A stretch of DNA of 48,341 nucleotides from an uncultured Eubacteriales bacterium (lineage in GTDB: Bacteria > Bacillota > Clostridia > Peptostreptococcales > Anaerovoracaceae): NCBI GenBank assembly GCA_902795135.1, contig CADBJW010000012.1:1-48341 (forward strand), in the 5' to 3' direction. A model generated the notes under the pieces. It saw only the letters and a list, made by a program, of their open reading frames with translations, did not search any database and had not been told where the DNA came from. Shown one piece after another: positions 38,916 through 47,709 of the stretch (positions within the stretch are counted from its first letter, which is position 1; every line of letters starts with the position of its first letter). Both the position numbers and the translations under genes were made by a program.

Positions 38916-40535
38916 TTAAAATGCCTTTTTCCCGCAAATATAAGTGGCTTCGACTTTGATCTCATCGATTCGCGCAGGATCTATGGTGAATAGATTGTCG
39001 CTGAGAACCGCAAAATCTGCCGAATAACCAGGTGTCAGCTGCCCCAATCCCGCAAAACCGCACACGCCAGCGGCTTCTTTGGTGTAGAGTATAACTGCGG
39101 TCTCGATATCGACGCTCTCAGCCTGCCCAATATCCGAACCATCGTAGGCTTTGCGCGTTACTGCTGCTTTGATGTTTGAGAACGGATCGGACGGTACGGC
39201 CCAGGATGTCGCCGGCGCATCCGTGGAAAGGACCACTTGGATTCCATGATCCAGTTCAGTTCGGAACGGATAAATCTGTTTCAGCCGCTGTTCATCCATG
39301 TTGGCTTTGTAGGTCTCGATTTCTGAGTACTCAAAGATTGGTTGCGTCACGAAGGCGTATCCCTTTTCGGCTGCTTTTGTCATTGCCTGCTCGGAAGGTT
39401 CCGTCACGTGTTCGATTCTGACGAATGGTACGCGCCCATCAGTCCAGTCTGACTCATGGTACACACGATCGATTACCCGGTCCACTGCACGGCCGCCCAT
39501 GGCGTGCACCGCAATCTGACAGCCCGTTTTTTTCGCAAAGGCTATGGCCTTCTCCATGCTCTCATCGGAGTAGACCGGCATGCCGCAAAGATCTGTTCCC
39601 ATATACGGACGGTGCAGCCACGCTGTCTTGCCGCTGATACTTCCATCGCCGATCAGTTTGATTCCAGCGATGCGAATGCGGCTCTCGTAATCCATCTGTG
39701 CATGGGAAATTTCAAATTCGGGGTCATCCATAAAGTAATCCCACATGTAGTACAGACTGACGCGCTGCGGAAAGCCTCGTTCTGCTGCCTTTGCAAAATA
39801 ATCGAAATTCCCACCCGGATGCAGGTTTCCCATGTCACCGATCGCGACAATTCCCTGGGAAACCAGAAGCTGCCCAAGATCGGCTAAGGCATTTACGATT
39901 TCTTCCTCGGTTTCTTCCGGCATAAAGGGCAGAACCAGATCCCGGGCGTTTTCGCGCAGAATTCCCGTCGGTTCACCGTTTTCATCGCGGTCGATGCTCC
40001 CGCCAGGAGGATCCGGTGTGTCTTTTGTAATACCTGCGATTTCCAGCGCTTTGCTGTTCACGCAGCGGATGTGTTCGCAGCTCCTGACCAGAAAGACCGG
40101 GAGATCCCCGCTGCCACGATCCAGGTCGTAACGGTTCGGACTGCGCTTTTCCGTATATTTCCCTTCGTCATAACCCCAGCCACGGATCCATGGAGTCGCA
40201 CTGCCGTCCATGACGCCGGCCTGGCTATCGCCGGCATCCATAATGTCCCGGCGCACGCGGGCGATCTCCGCAACGAGATCTTCAATGGAATTCACTTTTG
40301 GCGGCAGACATGGGATCTGCTTGCTGTATTCTGCCAACATGAGCGGATGCATATGAGCATCAATCAGCCCCGGAATCACGGTTTTGCCTTGAAGGTCAAC
40401 GACCTCATCCGGAACGTCTTCCGGGCTTCCTGTTCCGATCCATTGGATCGTTCCACATTCCACCAGCATGGCGTCTGCATAGAGCCCATTCCTGTCCGAT
40501 GTGAATATTTTGGCATTTGTATATAGTGTTTTCAT
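38916..40535 (-). CDS. YtcJ-like amidohydrolase
   Basis: A 539-residue metal-dependent hydrolase of the amidohydrolase-3 (YtcJ) family. The start (MKTLYTNAKIFTSDRNG), VIPGLIDAHMHPL with the HxH metal ligands, the ATPWIRGWGYDEGKY segment, GDGSISGKTAWLHRPY and VVLSTDAPATSWAVPSDPF are characteristic. Family members hydrolyse amides or cyclic amides of unknown nature. It is first in a leftward operon with the glycyl-radical enzyme (11-nt gap) and activase, so it may generate the substrate for the radical enzyme. A TTGACA at 40629-40634 and an extended -10-like TGGTATAAA at 40610-40618 lie upstream, but their spacing is poor, so the promoter is not settled. Confidence 0.87.
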   Translation of the reverse strand: MKTLYTNAKIFTSDRNGLYADAMLVECGTIQWIGTGSPEDVPDEVVDLQGKTVIPGLIDAHMHPLMLAEYSKQIPCLPPKVNSIEDLVAEIARVRRDIMDAGDSQAGVMDGSATPWIRGWGYDEGKYTEKRSPNRYDLDRGSGDLPVFLVRSCEHIRCVNSKALEIAGITKDTPDPPGGSIDRDENGEPTGILRENARDLVLPFMPEETEEEIVNALADLGQLLVSQGIVAIGDMGNLHPGGNFDYFAKAAERGFPQRVSLYYMWDYFMDDPEFEISHAQMDYESRIRIAGIKLIGDGSISGKTAWLHRPYMGTDLCGMPVYSDESMEKAIAFAKKTGCQIAVHAMGGRAVDRVIDRVYHESDWTDGRVPFVRIEHVTEPSEQAMTKAAEKGYAFVTQPIFEYSEIETYKANMDEQRLKQIYPFRTELDHGIQVVLSTDAPATSWAVPSDPFSNIKAAVTRKAYDGSDIGQAESVDIETAVILYTKEAAGVCGFAGLGQLTPGYSADFAVLSDNLFTIDPARIDEIKVEATYICGKKAF

Positions 40536-40701
40536 TGTCTGTTCAGTCCCTCTGTCAGAATGGACATACGCAGATTTTCTGACGATGTCTTCCTCACAGT
40601 TCTATATTCTTTATACCACATTTATCTGTGTCAAATACAGAGTCTGGACTCATTTTTTTCTGATTCACATTGTGGCTCATGATTATTCCCTGTCGTTAGT
40701 G

Positions 40702-40710
40702 TGCTATAAT
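40702..40710 (+). promoter_or_regulatory. Extended -10 promoter of pepP
   Basis: TGCTATAAT (TG at 40702-40703, -10 at 40705-40710) with no good -35. The start falls near 40717, giving a 45-nt leader that contains a small CCGT...ACGG hairpin before GGAGG. Confidence 0.6.
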
Positions 40711-40761
40711 ACTTTTATCTGATGCCGTGAGAAAACGGAAACTGACACATTGGAGGCTACC

Positions 40762-42591
40762 ATGACTATCGTCACATCCAATCATTCCATACCCGACAGA
40801 CTTTCTGCTCTGCGGGAGAAAATGCGCACAAAAGCAATCGATGGGTGCATCGTCCCGACCGGCGATCCCCACATGTCGGAGTACACGAGCGATCATTATA
40901 AAACAAGAGAATTCATCACCGGCTTTACGGGTTCCGCCGGTACGGCCATCATCACGATGGATGACGCTGGACTGTGGACGGACAGCCGCTACTTCCTGCA
41001 GGCTGCCGATCAGCTTTTAGGGAGCGGTATCACCCTATACAAACAAGGTCTGCCAGGTACCATAAGGATCCATGAGTATCTGATGCAAACGCTTCCGGCG
41101 GGCAGCACCATCTGTGTGGATGGCCGGCTGGTCAGCAGCGCCTGGGCAGACAAACTGCGCGAGGACACTTCCGCGAGCCGTTTCCATCTGCGCACAGATG
41201 CGGATCTGGTCGGTGAAATCTGGTCGGACCGCCCTGCCGCACAGTTCAACCCTGTCCGGGAATACCCTATGCAGTATGCCGGGGTGTCCCGCGAAGAAAA
41301 ACTCTCCTTGATTCGGGAAGACATGCACAAAGCAGGCGCTGAAACACTGATTCTATCTCAGCTTAGCGATATTGCCTGGCTGATGAACCTGCGCGGCAAT
41401 GATGTCATGTGCAACCCAGTGTTCTTTTCTTTTGTGATACTTACGGAAGACAAGGTGGAACTCTACGCCGATGCTACAGCCTTTGCACCGGAACTGGTGG
41501 AGTTGCTCCAGACTGACGGGATCACGCTGCTGTCCTACGACGCGTTTTACGAAGATTTTAAGAACGTAGCGGGACCGGTTCTTCTGGACCGGGACACGTG
41601 CAGCGAGCGGATTCTCGGCGCACTTTCAGAGGACATAAAAATAATTAACGACTACAGCCCCGTTATGAAGCGAAAGGCAGTGAAAAATTCGGTTGAAATG
41701 GATGGAATCCGCACCGCTCACCTCAAAGACGGCGTTGCCATGTGCAAGTTCCTCTACTGGCTGAAGACCACTGCCACAAAGGCCGCTGAGACGCAGTCGG
41801 CCATGGGCATCACCGAAATTTCTGCCGCGGAAAAACTATATCACTTCCGCGCCCAGCAGGATCTGTTTATGGACGACAGTTTCGAGGCAATCGTCGGATA
41901 CGGTCCCCATGCTGCCATCGTGCATTACAGTGCCACACCGGAAAGCGATGCTGCTTTGCAGCCACGAGGCATGGTGCTCATTGATTCCGGCGGACAGTAT
42001 CTTGACGGCACGACAGACATCACACGCACTATCGTTTTGGGACCGATAACAAAGCAGGAAAAAACGCTCTTCACCGCGGTCCTGCGCGGCCATATCAATC
42101 TGGCCCGGGCTAAATTCCCGGAAGGTCTAAGCGGGGCTAATCTGGACTATCTGGCCCATGAACCGCTCTGGCAGATGGGATTGGACTACCGTCACGGCAC
42201 CGGCCACGGCGTTGGTCATTATCTCAATGTCCATGAGGATCCCAATCGAATCCATTGGAATGGTCGGAATGCCATTCCGCCGATGCCGCCTTTTGCAGTC
42301 GGCATGCTGACTTCGGATGAACCCGGCTACTATGAGGACGGTGTCTTTGGAATCCGTCACGAAAGTCTGCTTCTGACGGTCGCTGCCGGGGAAACAGAAT
42401 ACGGCAAGTTTTTGGGTTTTGAAGAAGTGACTCTGGTACCTTTCGATTTGGATGGCATTGACGTGAAACAGATGCAGCCTGAGGAAATCGCCTATCTCAA
42501 CGCGTACCATGAGAGAGTATATCAAAAAATCGCCCCTCACTTAAATGAGGAGGAGCGTGAATGGCTGCGTTCCGCAACCGCTGGTATCTAA
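40762..42591 (+). CDS. pepP: Xaa-Pro aminopeptidase (M24B, long form)
   Basis: A 609-residue aminopeptidase P. Residues 1-310 are two creatinase-like N-terminal domains (DRLSALREKMRTKAIDGCIVPTGDPHMSEY). The M24 catalytic domain follows with metal ligands in VLIDSGGQYLDGTTDITRTI, HGTGHGVGHYLNVHEDP, and LTSDEPGYYEDGVFGIRHESLL. A C-terminal extension (about 545-609) is typical of the long form found in eukaryotes and many Firmicutes. It removes N-terminal residues before proline. The ATG has GGAGG at five bases; the upstream TTG is not needed. Confidence 0.93.
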   Translation: MTIVTSNHSIPDRLSALREKMRTKAIDGCIVPTGDPHMSEYTSDHYKTREFITGFTGSAGTAIITMDDAGLWTDSRYFLQAADQLLGSGITLYKQGLPGTIRIHEYLMQTLPAGSTICVDGRLVSSAWADKLREDTSASRFHLRTDADLVGEIWSDRPAAQFNPVREYPMQYAGVSREEKLSLIREDMHKAGAETLILSQLSDIAWLMNLRGNDVMCNPVFFSFVILTEDKVELYADATAFAPELVELLQTDGITLLSYDAFYEDFKNVAGPVLLDRDTCSERILGALSEDIKIINDYSPVMKRKAVKNSVEMDGIRTAHLKDGVAMCKFLYWLKTTATKAAETQSAMGITEISAAEKLYHFRAQQDLFMDDSFEAIVGYGPHAAIVHYSATPESDAALQPRGMVLIDSGGQYLDGTTDITRTIVLGPITKQEKTLFTAVLRGHINLARAKFPEGLSGANLDYLAHEPLWQMGLDYRHGTGHGVGHYLNVHEDPNRIHWNGRNAIPPMPPFAVGMLTSDEPGYYEDGVFGIRHESLLLTVAAGETEYGKFLGFEEVTLVPFDLDGIDVKQMQPEEIAYLNAYHERVYQKIAPHLNEEEREWLRSATAGI

Positions 42592-42623
42592 GTTAATGTT
42601 CCTTAAAATGAGATAATGTGTAT

Positions 42624-43784
42624 ATGAAAAAACAGTACGTCAAATACATTATGGCACTGGGACACTTTTGCGTGGATTTCACCCAGGGGACCCTCTCTGC
42701 CGTGCTGCCATTTCTGATTGCGGCACATCATTACAGTTACGCCACGGCCGCAAGTCTTGTTATGGTAACGAATCTGGTTGGATCTGTGGTTCAACCTGCT
42801 TTTGGTGTACTCGCAGATAAAATAGACCGCCCGCACATGGTAACCGTCGGTGCGCTTCTCGCAGGTGGCGGGATGGCAGCCGTCGGATTCATCCCAAGTT
42901 TCTGGGGCCTTCTCATTGCGGTCATTATTACAGGGATCGGTGTTGCCATGCTCCATCCGCAGGCGGCCAGAATGGTCAATCGAATGGCCGATGATGACAA
43001 CATGGGAATGAGCATGGGTATTTTCTCTTTCGGAGGCAATGCAGGATTTACCCTCGGCCCTGTCGTCGCGGCGGGAGCCATTACCCTGCTCGGAATGAAA
43101 GGAACGCTCACCTTCCTGATTCCTGCTTTTGTTTTTGCTCTGATTATGGGCTTGTTCTATCGGAATTACGAAGGTGAAGCGAAGATGGCGCCACGGGAGA
43201 AAGAGACTGCATCCATGCCAACAGACGACTGGTGGGGTGCCTTTCTTAAGCTCGGCATTCTGATCACCTGTCGTTCCATCATATTCAGTGGTTACAGTAC
43301 ATTTCTGATTTTGTATTTGATTGAAGAATTCTCCCTCAGCAAGCCTGCGGGCAGTGCGCTGCTTAGTCTGTACTTCGGAATCGGCGCGCTCAGTTCCCTG
43401 CTAGGCGGCAAACTTGCTGACGTCAGCGGTCTAAAAAAGACATTGGTCTTTTCCTGCTGCATTTTAGTCGTCGGAACCATGGTGTTTGCATTTAGCTCCA
43501 GTCTGGTTCTTGCTGTCTGCATGATTGTTGTGCTGGGGCTCGGCAGCAATATCGGCTACAGCGCCATGGTCACCCTTGGGCAACTATACCTGCCGAATCA
43601 CATCGGGCTTGCTTCCGGGGTTACCCTAGGGCTGTCCGTGAGCATTGGTGGAATTCTGGCGCCAGTGCTTGGAACACTGGGAGATGCCCACGGACTGCGC
43701 GTTGTATTTTTTATTCTGGCCGGTCTGGCTGTCCTTGCCATGCTGATCTCCATTATAGTTCCGGGCAGAGGCAAAGGGCACTAG
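42624..43784 (+). CDS. MFS exporter of the Fsr (fosmidomycin resistance) family
   Basis: A 386-residue, twelve-helix major-facilitator protein. The opening ALGHFCVDFTQGTLSAVLPFLIA and the sequences VTNLVGSVVQPAFGVLADK (loop 2-3 motif), GIGVAMLHPQAARMVNRM and NIGYSAMVTLGQLYLPNHIGLASGVTLGL match the Fsr group. Natural substrates are unknown. A GTG two codons earlier is an alternative start; neither has a clear ribosome site, and the gene may be expressed by read-through from pepP, 32 nt upstream. Its stop overlaps the end of a surface-protein remnant on the other strand. Confidence 0.87.
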   Translation: MKKQYVKYIMALGHFCVDFTQGTLSAVLPFLIAAHHYSYATAASLVMVTNLVGSVVQPAFGVLADKIDRPHMVTVGALLAGGGMAAVGFIPSFWGLLIAVIITGIGVAMLHPQAARMVNRMADDDNMGMSMGIFSFGGNAGFTLGPVVAAGAITLLGMKGTLTFLIPAFVFALIMGLFYRNYEGEAKMAPREKETASMPTDDWWGAFLKLGILITCRSIIFSGYSTFLILYLIEEFSLSKPAGSALLSLYFGIGALSSLLGGKLADVSGLKKTLVFSCCILVVGTMVFAFSSSLVLAVCMIVVLGLGSNIGYSAMVTLGQLYLPNHIGLASGVTLGLSVSIGGILAPVLGTLGDAHGLRVVFFILAGLAVLAMLISIIVPGRGKGH

Positions 43785-44030
43785 ATTCTGTATCTGCGTC
43801 TTCGGAACAGAAGCAGCGAAAGAATGGCTGCGGAAGTCAGCAGCAGAGCGATATACAAGGCGATGGAAGTATCATCTCCCGTATCTGAGCCCTTGCCAGG
43901 TCTTCCGTTATCGTATATTCAATGGTCTTTCCGTCAGCCGATTTCCTTGGAAGACCGGTAAAAAAGGAATCGCATTCAAACGCGATCGCTGAACAGTAGG
44001 ATTTAATCTGCAAAAGCTTCAGGCACTACC
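43781..44030 (-). pseudogene. Remnant of a Cna-B-type cell-wall surface protein
   Basis: On the minus strand one frame reads SFFTGLPRKSADGKTIEYTI followed by TED, the end of a Cna-B domain (F-x-x-LPK...GK-x-I-x-YTITE). Near 43905 the sequence shifts frame and continues GRPGKGSDTGDDTSIALYIA, LLLTSAAILSLLLF and RRRRYRI to a stop at 43781. That is a sortase-type tail: a T-G sorting-like motif, a hydrophobic helix and basic residues. The upstream part of the protein is gone, with no start codon or ribosome site, and the remnant ends next to the scarred region at 44044-44135. Non-functional. Confidence 0.65.
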
Positions 44031-44043
44031 TATGTATCCATTA

Positions 44044-44083
44044 AAAACCTACCCAAACCTAAAGTTAGGTTTAGGTGGGTTTT
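44044..44083. terminator. Long terminator-like hairpin next to direct repeat A
   Basis: AAAACCTACCCAAACCTAA pairs with TTAGGTTTAGGTGGGTTTT (19 positions, one G-T pair and one mismatch, 2-nt gap). On the minus strand it is followed by TTTTTAATGG. With repeat A upstream of it on that strand, it looks like the terminator of a tRNA or tmRNA gene whose body is missing. Confidence 0.75.
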
Positions 44084-44110
44084 GCAGACCCCTATAGGCA
44101 CCCTTGGCGT

Positions 44111-44135
44111 TTGTTGAAGCATAGGGGGATCGAAC
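44111..44135 (-). repeat. Direct repeat A, degenerate 3' end of a tRNA or tmRNA
   Basis: TTGTTGAAGCATAGGGGGAT followed by CGAAC matches repeat B (47685-47709) at 22 of 25 positions. Read on the minus strand it is GTTCGATCCCCCTATGCTTC then AACA, i.e. a T-loop, T-stem and acceptor strand with a corrupted CCA. The rest of the RNA gene is absent. The remaining gap to 44407 holds only a promoter. Confidence 0.7.
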
Positions 44136-44310
44136 ATCAACGATGAATCGATCTGGTTCCAAAAAAGTGCATTTTCAATGGCTACGGCGTTTGAAAGTCC
44201 TGTGTCAAACAAATTAGTGTTACCAACTGTTACCGATTAGCTAACAAAACCAAGCCCGGTCCTAACAGCGCGATAAAAAGTGTAATAATAATCACATATC
44301 TGCAGCTTCC

Positions 44311-44340
44311 TTGACACAGTATCCTGCAGAGTGGTATCTT
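44311..44340 (+). promoter_or_regulatory. Promoter of the xdhC-desulfurase-mnmA cluster
   Basis: TTGACA (44311-44316) and TATCTT (44335-44340) with an 18-nt spacer, followed by further TATA-rich sequence. The start would be about 60 nt before the xdhC ATG. Confidence 0.55.
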
Positions 44341-44407
44341 GTATATAAACATACTGATTTGGTAGGTGAATAAAAACCCAAGGTATCAGGATGGGAGCAC
44401 ATTACAC

Positions 44408-45328
44408 ATGAAGATTGAAACACTGAAACAGATCACCGCTGCTTCTGAGCGGGGAGAAACGTCTTATCTGGAGCTGGCTGCGGGCAATGATTTTTACTGC
44501 AGGAAATTCGTACCGCGAGAGCGACTGATCGTTCTGGGAGGAGGACATATCTCCCAGCCGGTCTGCCGTATCGCGTCCATGCTGGATTTTGCAGTTACAG
44601 TGGTTGATGACAGGCCAATGTTCGCCAATTATGAAAGATTCCCGGATGCAGAAAACGTCATCTGCGAGGCGTTTCGGAAGGCGATACAGGAACTTCACAT
44701 CCGTGAAAACGACTATGTCTGCGTCATTACTCGAGGTCATCAGTGGGACGGGGAGTGCCTGCGTGAGATCCTTTCTGGGCAGATGCCGTCATATCTAGGG
44801 ATGATCGGATCCCGCAGAAGGGTCAAAGGTCTGTATGATGTGCTGCAGAAGGAAGGCTTCAGCAGAACGCTGCTGGAGAGCATCCACTCTCCGATCGGTC
44901 TGTCGATCCAGGCAGTTACGCCAGCGGAGATCGGTGTTTCGATCTGCGCGGAGCTCATCGCTCATCGAAGATCTGCAGTTGCAAAGGCAGATGAGAGCCC
45001 GGTTCTGGAACAGACCGATGTGAACCGGAAGATGCTGGATTTCGCGATACATGGAGATACTCCGAAAGCAATCATGACAGTGATCGGAACGAAAGGTTCC
45101 ACACCGGCACCTACCGGCGCCATGATGGTGATCGACGTTCTGGGGGAGAACAGGGGCACGATCGGCGGCGGCTGCAGCGAGGCAGAGGTCATCAGTCTGG
45201 CGCGCAGGATCGCTGCAGAGGGCGGCAGTGAGATCGCTCACATCGATATGACCAACGAAGCGGCAGCGCAGGAAGGAATGGCCTGCGGAGGGATCATGGA
45301 AGTGCTGGTCGAGGCCATAGAGAGATAA
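44408..45328 (+). CDS. XdhC/CoxI family protein with permuted domain order
   Basis: A 306-residue protein. Residues 38-186 are the Rossmann-like XdhC C-domain (RLIVLGGGHISQPVCRIAS; VVDDRP; YLGMIGSRRRVK; PIGLSIQAVTPAEIGVSI). Residues 207-306 are the XdhC_CoxI domain (TVIGTKGSTPAPTGAMMV; GTIGGGCSEAE; MACGG). In E. coli and Rhodobacter XdhC the CoxI domain comes first, so the order is swapped. XdhC binds molybdenum cofactor and guides its sulfuration by a cysteine desulfurase before insertion into xanthine dehydrogenase-type enzymes. A desulfurase gene follows directly, but no molybdenum hydroxylase is in the window. GGGAG precedes the ATG by ten bases; a GTG at 44366 is an alternative start. 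Confidence 0.82.
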   Translation: MKIETLKQITAASERGETSYLELAAGNDFYCRKFVPRERLIVLGGGHISQPVCRIASMLDFAVTVVDDRPMFANYERFPDAENVICEAFRKAIQELHIRENDYVCVITRGHQWDGECLREILSGQMPSYLGMIGSRRRVKGLYDVLQKEGFSRTLLESIHSPIGLSIQAVTPAEIGVSICAELIAHRRSAVAKADESPVLEQTDVNRKMLDFAIHGDTPKAIMTVIGTKGSTPAPTGAMMVIDVLGENRGTIGGGCSEAEVISLARRIAAEGGSEIAHIDMTNEAAAQEGMACGGIMEVLVEAIER

Positions 45329-45344
45329 GAAAGGAATACGCAAT

Positions 45345-46538
45345 ATGATAGATATAATATATGCGGACAATGCGGCGACAACAAAACTGAGCCGGGCAGC
45401 ACTGGACGTGATGATGCCCTATCTGGAACATGCGTACGGCAATCCTTCCAGTCTGCATAGGCCGGGACAGATCGCCCGCAGAGCTCTGGATGATGCAAGA
45501 AACGATATTGCGGATATTCTGAACTGCGTGCCACAGGAGATCACGTTTACTTCCGGGGGAACGGAAGCCAATAACCAGGCGATCCTCACCGCGGTATCCG
45601 ATCAGAAAAACCATGGAAAGCACCATGTCGTATCGACTGCGTTCGAACACCACTCTGTTCTGCACATGCTAAAAAAGCTCGAGCGCAGCGGGTTCGAGGT
45701 GACGCTTCTGGACATCCCGGAGGACGGGATCATACATCCGCAGCAGGTTGCTGCTGCGGTCCGGGACGATACATGCCTGGTCAGTGTGATGCACGCTAAC
45801 AATGAGATTGGCAGTATCCAGCCCATCGATGAGATCGGACAGCTCTGCCGGGAGAAAGGCATTCTCTTTCACACGGATGCGGTGCAGTCAGCCGGGCATC
45901 TGCCGATCGATCTCAAAAAGCAGCCCATAGATTTGCTGTCGCTCTCCGCCCATAAATTCCACGGCCCGAAAGGGACCGGTATTCTCTATGCGAAACGCGG
46001 CATCCATCCGGCGAACCTGCTGGAAGGCGGCGAGCAGGAACGCGGGTACCGGAGCGGGACCGAAAATGTCGCAGCCATCGCGGGAATGGCCGCGGCCCTC
46101 AAAGAAGCGAACAGAAATATGGAAGCGAACACTGCGCGCACAGTGCTTCTCAGGGACCTTCTCATCGCAGGACTGGAGACGATCCCTCACAGCATCCTGA
46201 ACGGCAGCAAAGAAGACCGGCTGCCCGGAAATGTCAATTTCTGCTTCGAGGGGATCGAAGGCGAGACTTTACTGCTTTTGCTTGATCAGAAAGGAATCTG
46301 CGCATCCTCCGGAAGCGCCTGCAGCGCGGGATCTCTGAACGCGAGCCACGTACTCCTGGCGCTCGGTCGGCCGAGGGAGCTGGCATTTGGGTCGCTGCGT
46401 CTCACTATCAATGAGGAGAACACAAAGGAGGACATCGACCAGATCATCAACGCAGTGACAGAAGGGGTGGCCAGACTGCGGAAAAGTTCGCCGATCTGGC
46501 GTGACAGACTTTCAGGACGAAGGGAGTTTTACTTATGA
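45345..46538 (+). CDS. Cysteine desulfurase (NifS/IscS family)
   Basis: A 397-residue PLP enzyme taking sulfur from cysteine as a persulfide. [47 protein letters not shown] and the PLP Lys204 in [10 protein letters not shown] are present. The persulfide Cys326 is in the flexible loop SSGSACSAG, as in group I (IscS/NifS) enzymes. AAGGAATACGCAAT lies before the ATG. It overlaps mnmA by 4 nt, the arrangement of the Bacillus YrvO-MnmA pair dedicated to tRNA thiolation. It could equally serve the upstream XdhC-like protein. Confidence 0.93.
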   Translation: MIDIIYADNAATTKLSRAALDVMMPYLEHAYGNPSSLHRPGQIARRALDDARNDIADILNCVPQEITFTSGGTEANNQAILTAVSDQKNHGKHHVVSTAFEHHSVLHMLKKLERSGFEVTLLDIPEDGIIHPQQVAAAVRDDTCLVSVMHANNEIGSIQPIDEIGQLCREKGILFHTDAVQSAGHLPIDLKKQPIDLLSLSAHKFHGPKGTGILYAKRGIHPANLLEGGEQERGYRSGTENVAAIAGMAAALKEANRNMEANTARTVLLRDLLIAGLETIPHSILNGSKEDRLPGNVNFCFEGIEGETLLLLLDQKGICASSGSACSAGSLNASHVLLALGRPRELAFGSLRLTINEENTKEDIDQIINAVTEGVARLRKSSPIWRDRLSGRREFYL

Positions 46539-47626
46539 GGGTGCTGATCGCTATGAGCGGAGGTGTGGATTCCAGCGTCGCGGCCGGTTTGATGAAGGAG
46601 GCCGGATACGACGGCATCGGCTGTACGATGCGGCTGTTCGACAGCGAGGACGCCGGTGTGTGCAGCAGCAGGACATGCTGTTCTGTCAGGGATGTGGAAG
46701 ATGCCAGAAACGCGGCGGCTCGTCTGGGCATGCCCTACTATGTATTCAATTTCAAAGATGATTTCAGGCGTCTGGTGATCGACCATTTCGTGAATGAATA
46801 TCTCAGCGGCAGAACGCCAAACCCCTGTATCGACTGCAATATCCATTTGAAGTTCGACCGATTGCTTCAGCGGGCCGGGCAGCTAGAGTGTGATCATATC
46901 GTGACCGGCCATTACGCAAAGATACGATTTGACGAGAGGCAGGGAAAATACCAGCTGTTAAAAGGCATGGACAGATCGAAGGATCAGAGTTATGTGCTGT
47001 ACGGTATGACCCAGGAGCAGCTGGCACATACGCTCCTGCCTTTGGGCGAAATGACAAAGACGCAGGTCCGTGCAAAGGCCGAAGCCTGGGGCCTGCGAAA
47101 CGCTGCAAAACCCGACAGTCAGGATATCTGTTTCGTGCCGGACGGCGATTATGCAGGTATGATCTGCAGATATGCCGGAAACGTTCCCGGTCCGGGTGAT
47201 TTTCTGGACCTCGATGGCAATGTGATCGGAACGCACAAGGGGATCATCCATTACACCATCGGCCAGCATAAACGGCTGGGGCAGGCCTTCGGCGAGACGC
47301 GGTATGTCTGTGCCATAGACGCTGACGCCAATACAGTCACCCTTGGAGGCGCGGATGATGTCTACGCGTCTCATGCAAAGGCGATCCGTTTCAACTGGAT
47401 CTCCGGCGAGATCCCGAAAGGTGAGATTCGCTGCAAGGTCAGGCTGCGCTACAAACAGCAGGAACAGTGGGCGACGGTCAGACCGGTCAGGGAGAAACCG
47501 ACATCAGGATCAGGCAATGGTGTCGAGATCTTCTTCGATGAACCCCAGCGTGCTGTCACACCGGGTCAGGCGGCCGTTCTGTATGACGGTGATATCGTGC
47601 TGGGCGGAGGGACGATCATCATCTGA
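46535..47626 (+). CDS. mnmA: tRNA-specific 2-thiouridylase MnmA
   Basis: A 363-residue enzyme that thiolates U34 of tRNA-Lys, -Glu and -Gln. The PP-loop SGGVDSS is at 8-14. TPNPCIDCN carries the catalytic Cys101 and [13 protein letters not shown] the partner Cys199. [15 protein letters not shown] and [11 protein letters not shown] follow, then a C-terminal beta-barrel. The Cys-rich [16 protein letters not shown] segment (43-58) marks the clostridial-type subgroup. AAGGGAG lies before the ATG and the gene overlaps the desulfurase, indicating a dedicated sulfur relay. Whether this is the only mnmA of the genome cannot be told here. Confidence 0.93.
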   Translation: MRVLIAMSGGVDSSVAAGLMKEAGYDGIGCTMRLFDSEDAGVCSSRTCCSVRDVEDARNAAARLGMPYYVFNFKDDFRRLVIDHFVNEYLSGRTPNPCIDCNIHLKFDRLLQRAGQLECDHIVTGHYAKIRFDERQGKYQLLKGMDRSKDQSYVLYGMTQEQLAHTLLPLGEMTKTQVRAKAEAWGLRNAAKPDSQDICFVPDGDYAGMICRYAGNVPGPGDFLDLDGNVIGTHKGIIHYTIGQHKRLGQAFGETRYVCAIDADANTVTLGGADDVYASHAKAIRFNWISGEIPKGEIRCKVRLRYKQQEQWATVRPVREKPTSGSGNGVEIFFDEPQRAVTPGQAAVLYDGDIVLGGGTIII

Positions 47627-47641
47627 AGAAAGGGAGTAAAA

Positions 47642-47668
47642 ATGGAACCAAAAGAAAAAGAACGTTGA
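47642..47668 (+). other. Orphan gene start: eight codons after a strong ribosome site
   Basis: AAAGGGAGTAAAA precedes ATG GAA CCA AAA GAA AAA GAA CGT and then TGA. The frame ends inside the 18-bp palindrome 6 nt before direct repeat B. It looks like the first codons of a gene that followed mnmA and was cut by recombination at the repeat. Confidence 0.5.
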
Positions 47669-47679
47669 AATTTCAACGT
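47662..47679 (-). terminator. Perfect 18-bp palindrome with T-rich tail on the minus strand
   Basis: ACGTTGAAATTTCAACGT is fully self-complementary. On the minus strand it is followed by TCTTTTTCTTTT, and it sits 6 nt beyond the CCA of repeat B, as the terminator of a tRNA or tmRNA gene would. Confidence 0.65.
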
Positions 47680-47684
47680 CCCTC

Positions 47685-47709
47685 TTGGTGGAGCATAGGG
47701 GGATCGAAT
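47685..47709 (-). repeat. Direct repeat B, 3' end of a tRNA or tmRNA with CCA
   Basis: TTGGTGGAGCATAGGGGGAT followed by CGAAT. On the minus strand this reads TTCGATCCCCCTATGCTCCA then CCA: T-loop, T-stem strand, acceptor strand, discriminator and encoded CCA. The sequence 5' of it on that strand does not fold into the rest of a tRNA. It shares 22 of 25 bases with repeat A, 3574 nt away in the same orientation. The following 47710-47850 holds a 10-nt direct repeat CATCTAATCA (47767-47776, 47779-47788) and, after AAAGGAG, a three-codon frame ATG AGT GCT TAA at 47811. Confidence 0.75.

Noticed and set aside
40602-40634. Firm promoter call for the amidohydrolase operon
   Set aside because: TTGACA and the best -10 candidates are spaced 13 nt (TATAAA) or give a poor hexamer at 17 nt, so no confident call was made.
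44030-44212. A 60-codon minus-strand frame over direct repeat A
   Set aside because: The translation is produced by the RNA-gene 3' end and terminator hairpin; such frames are regular artefacts at these sites.
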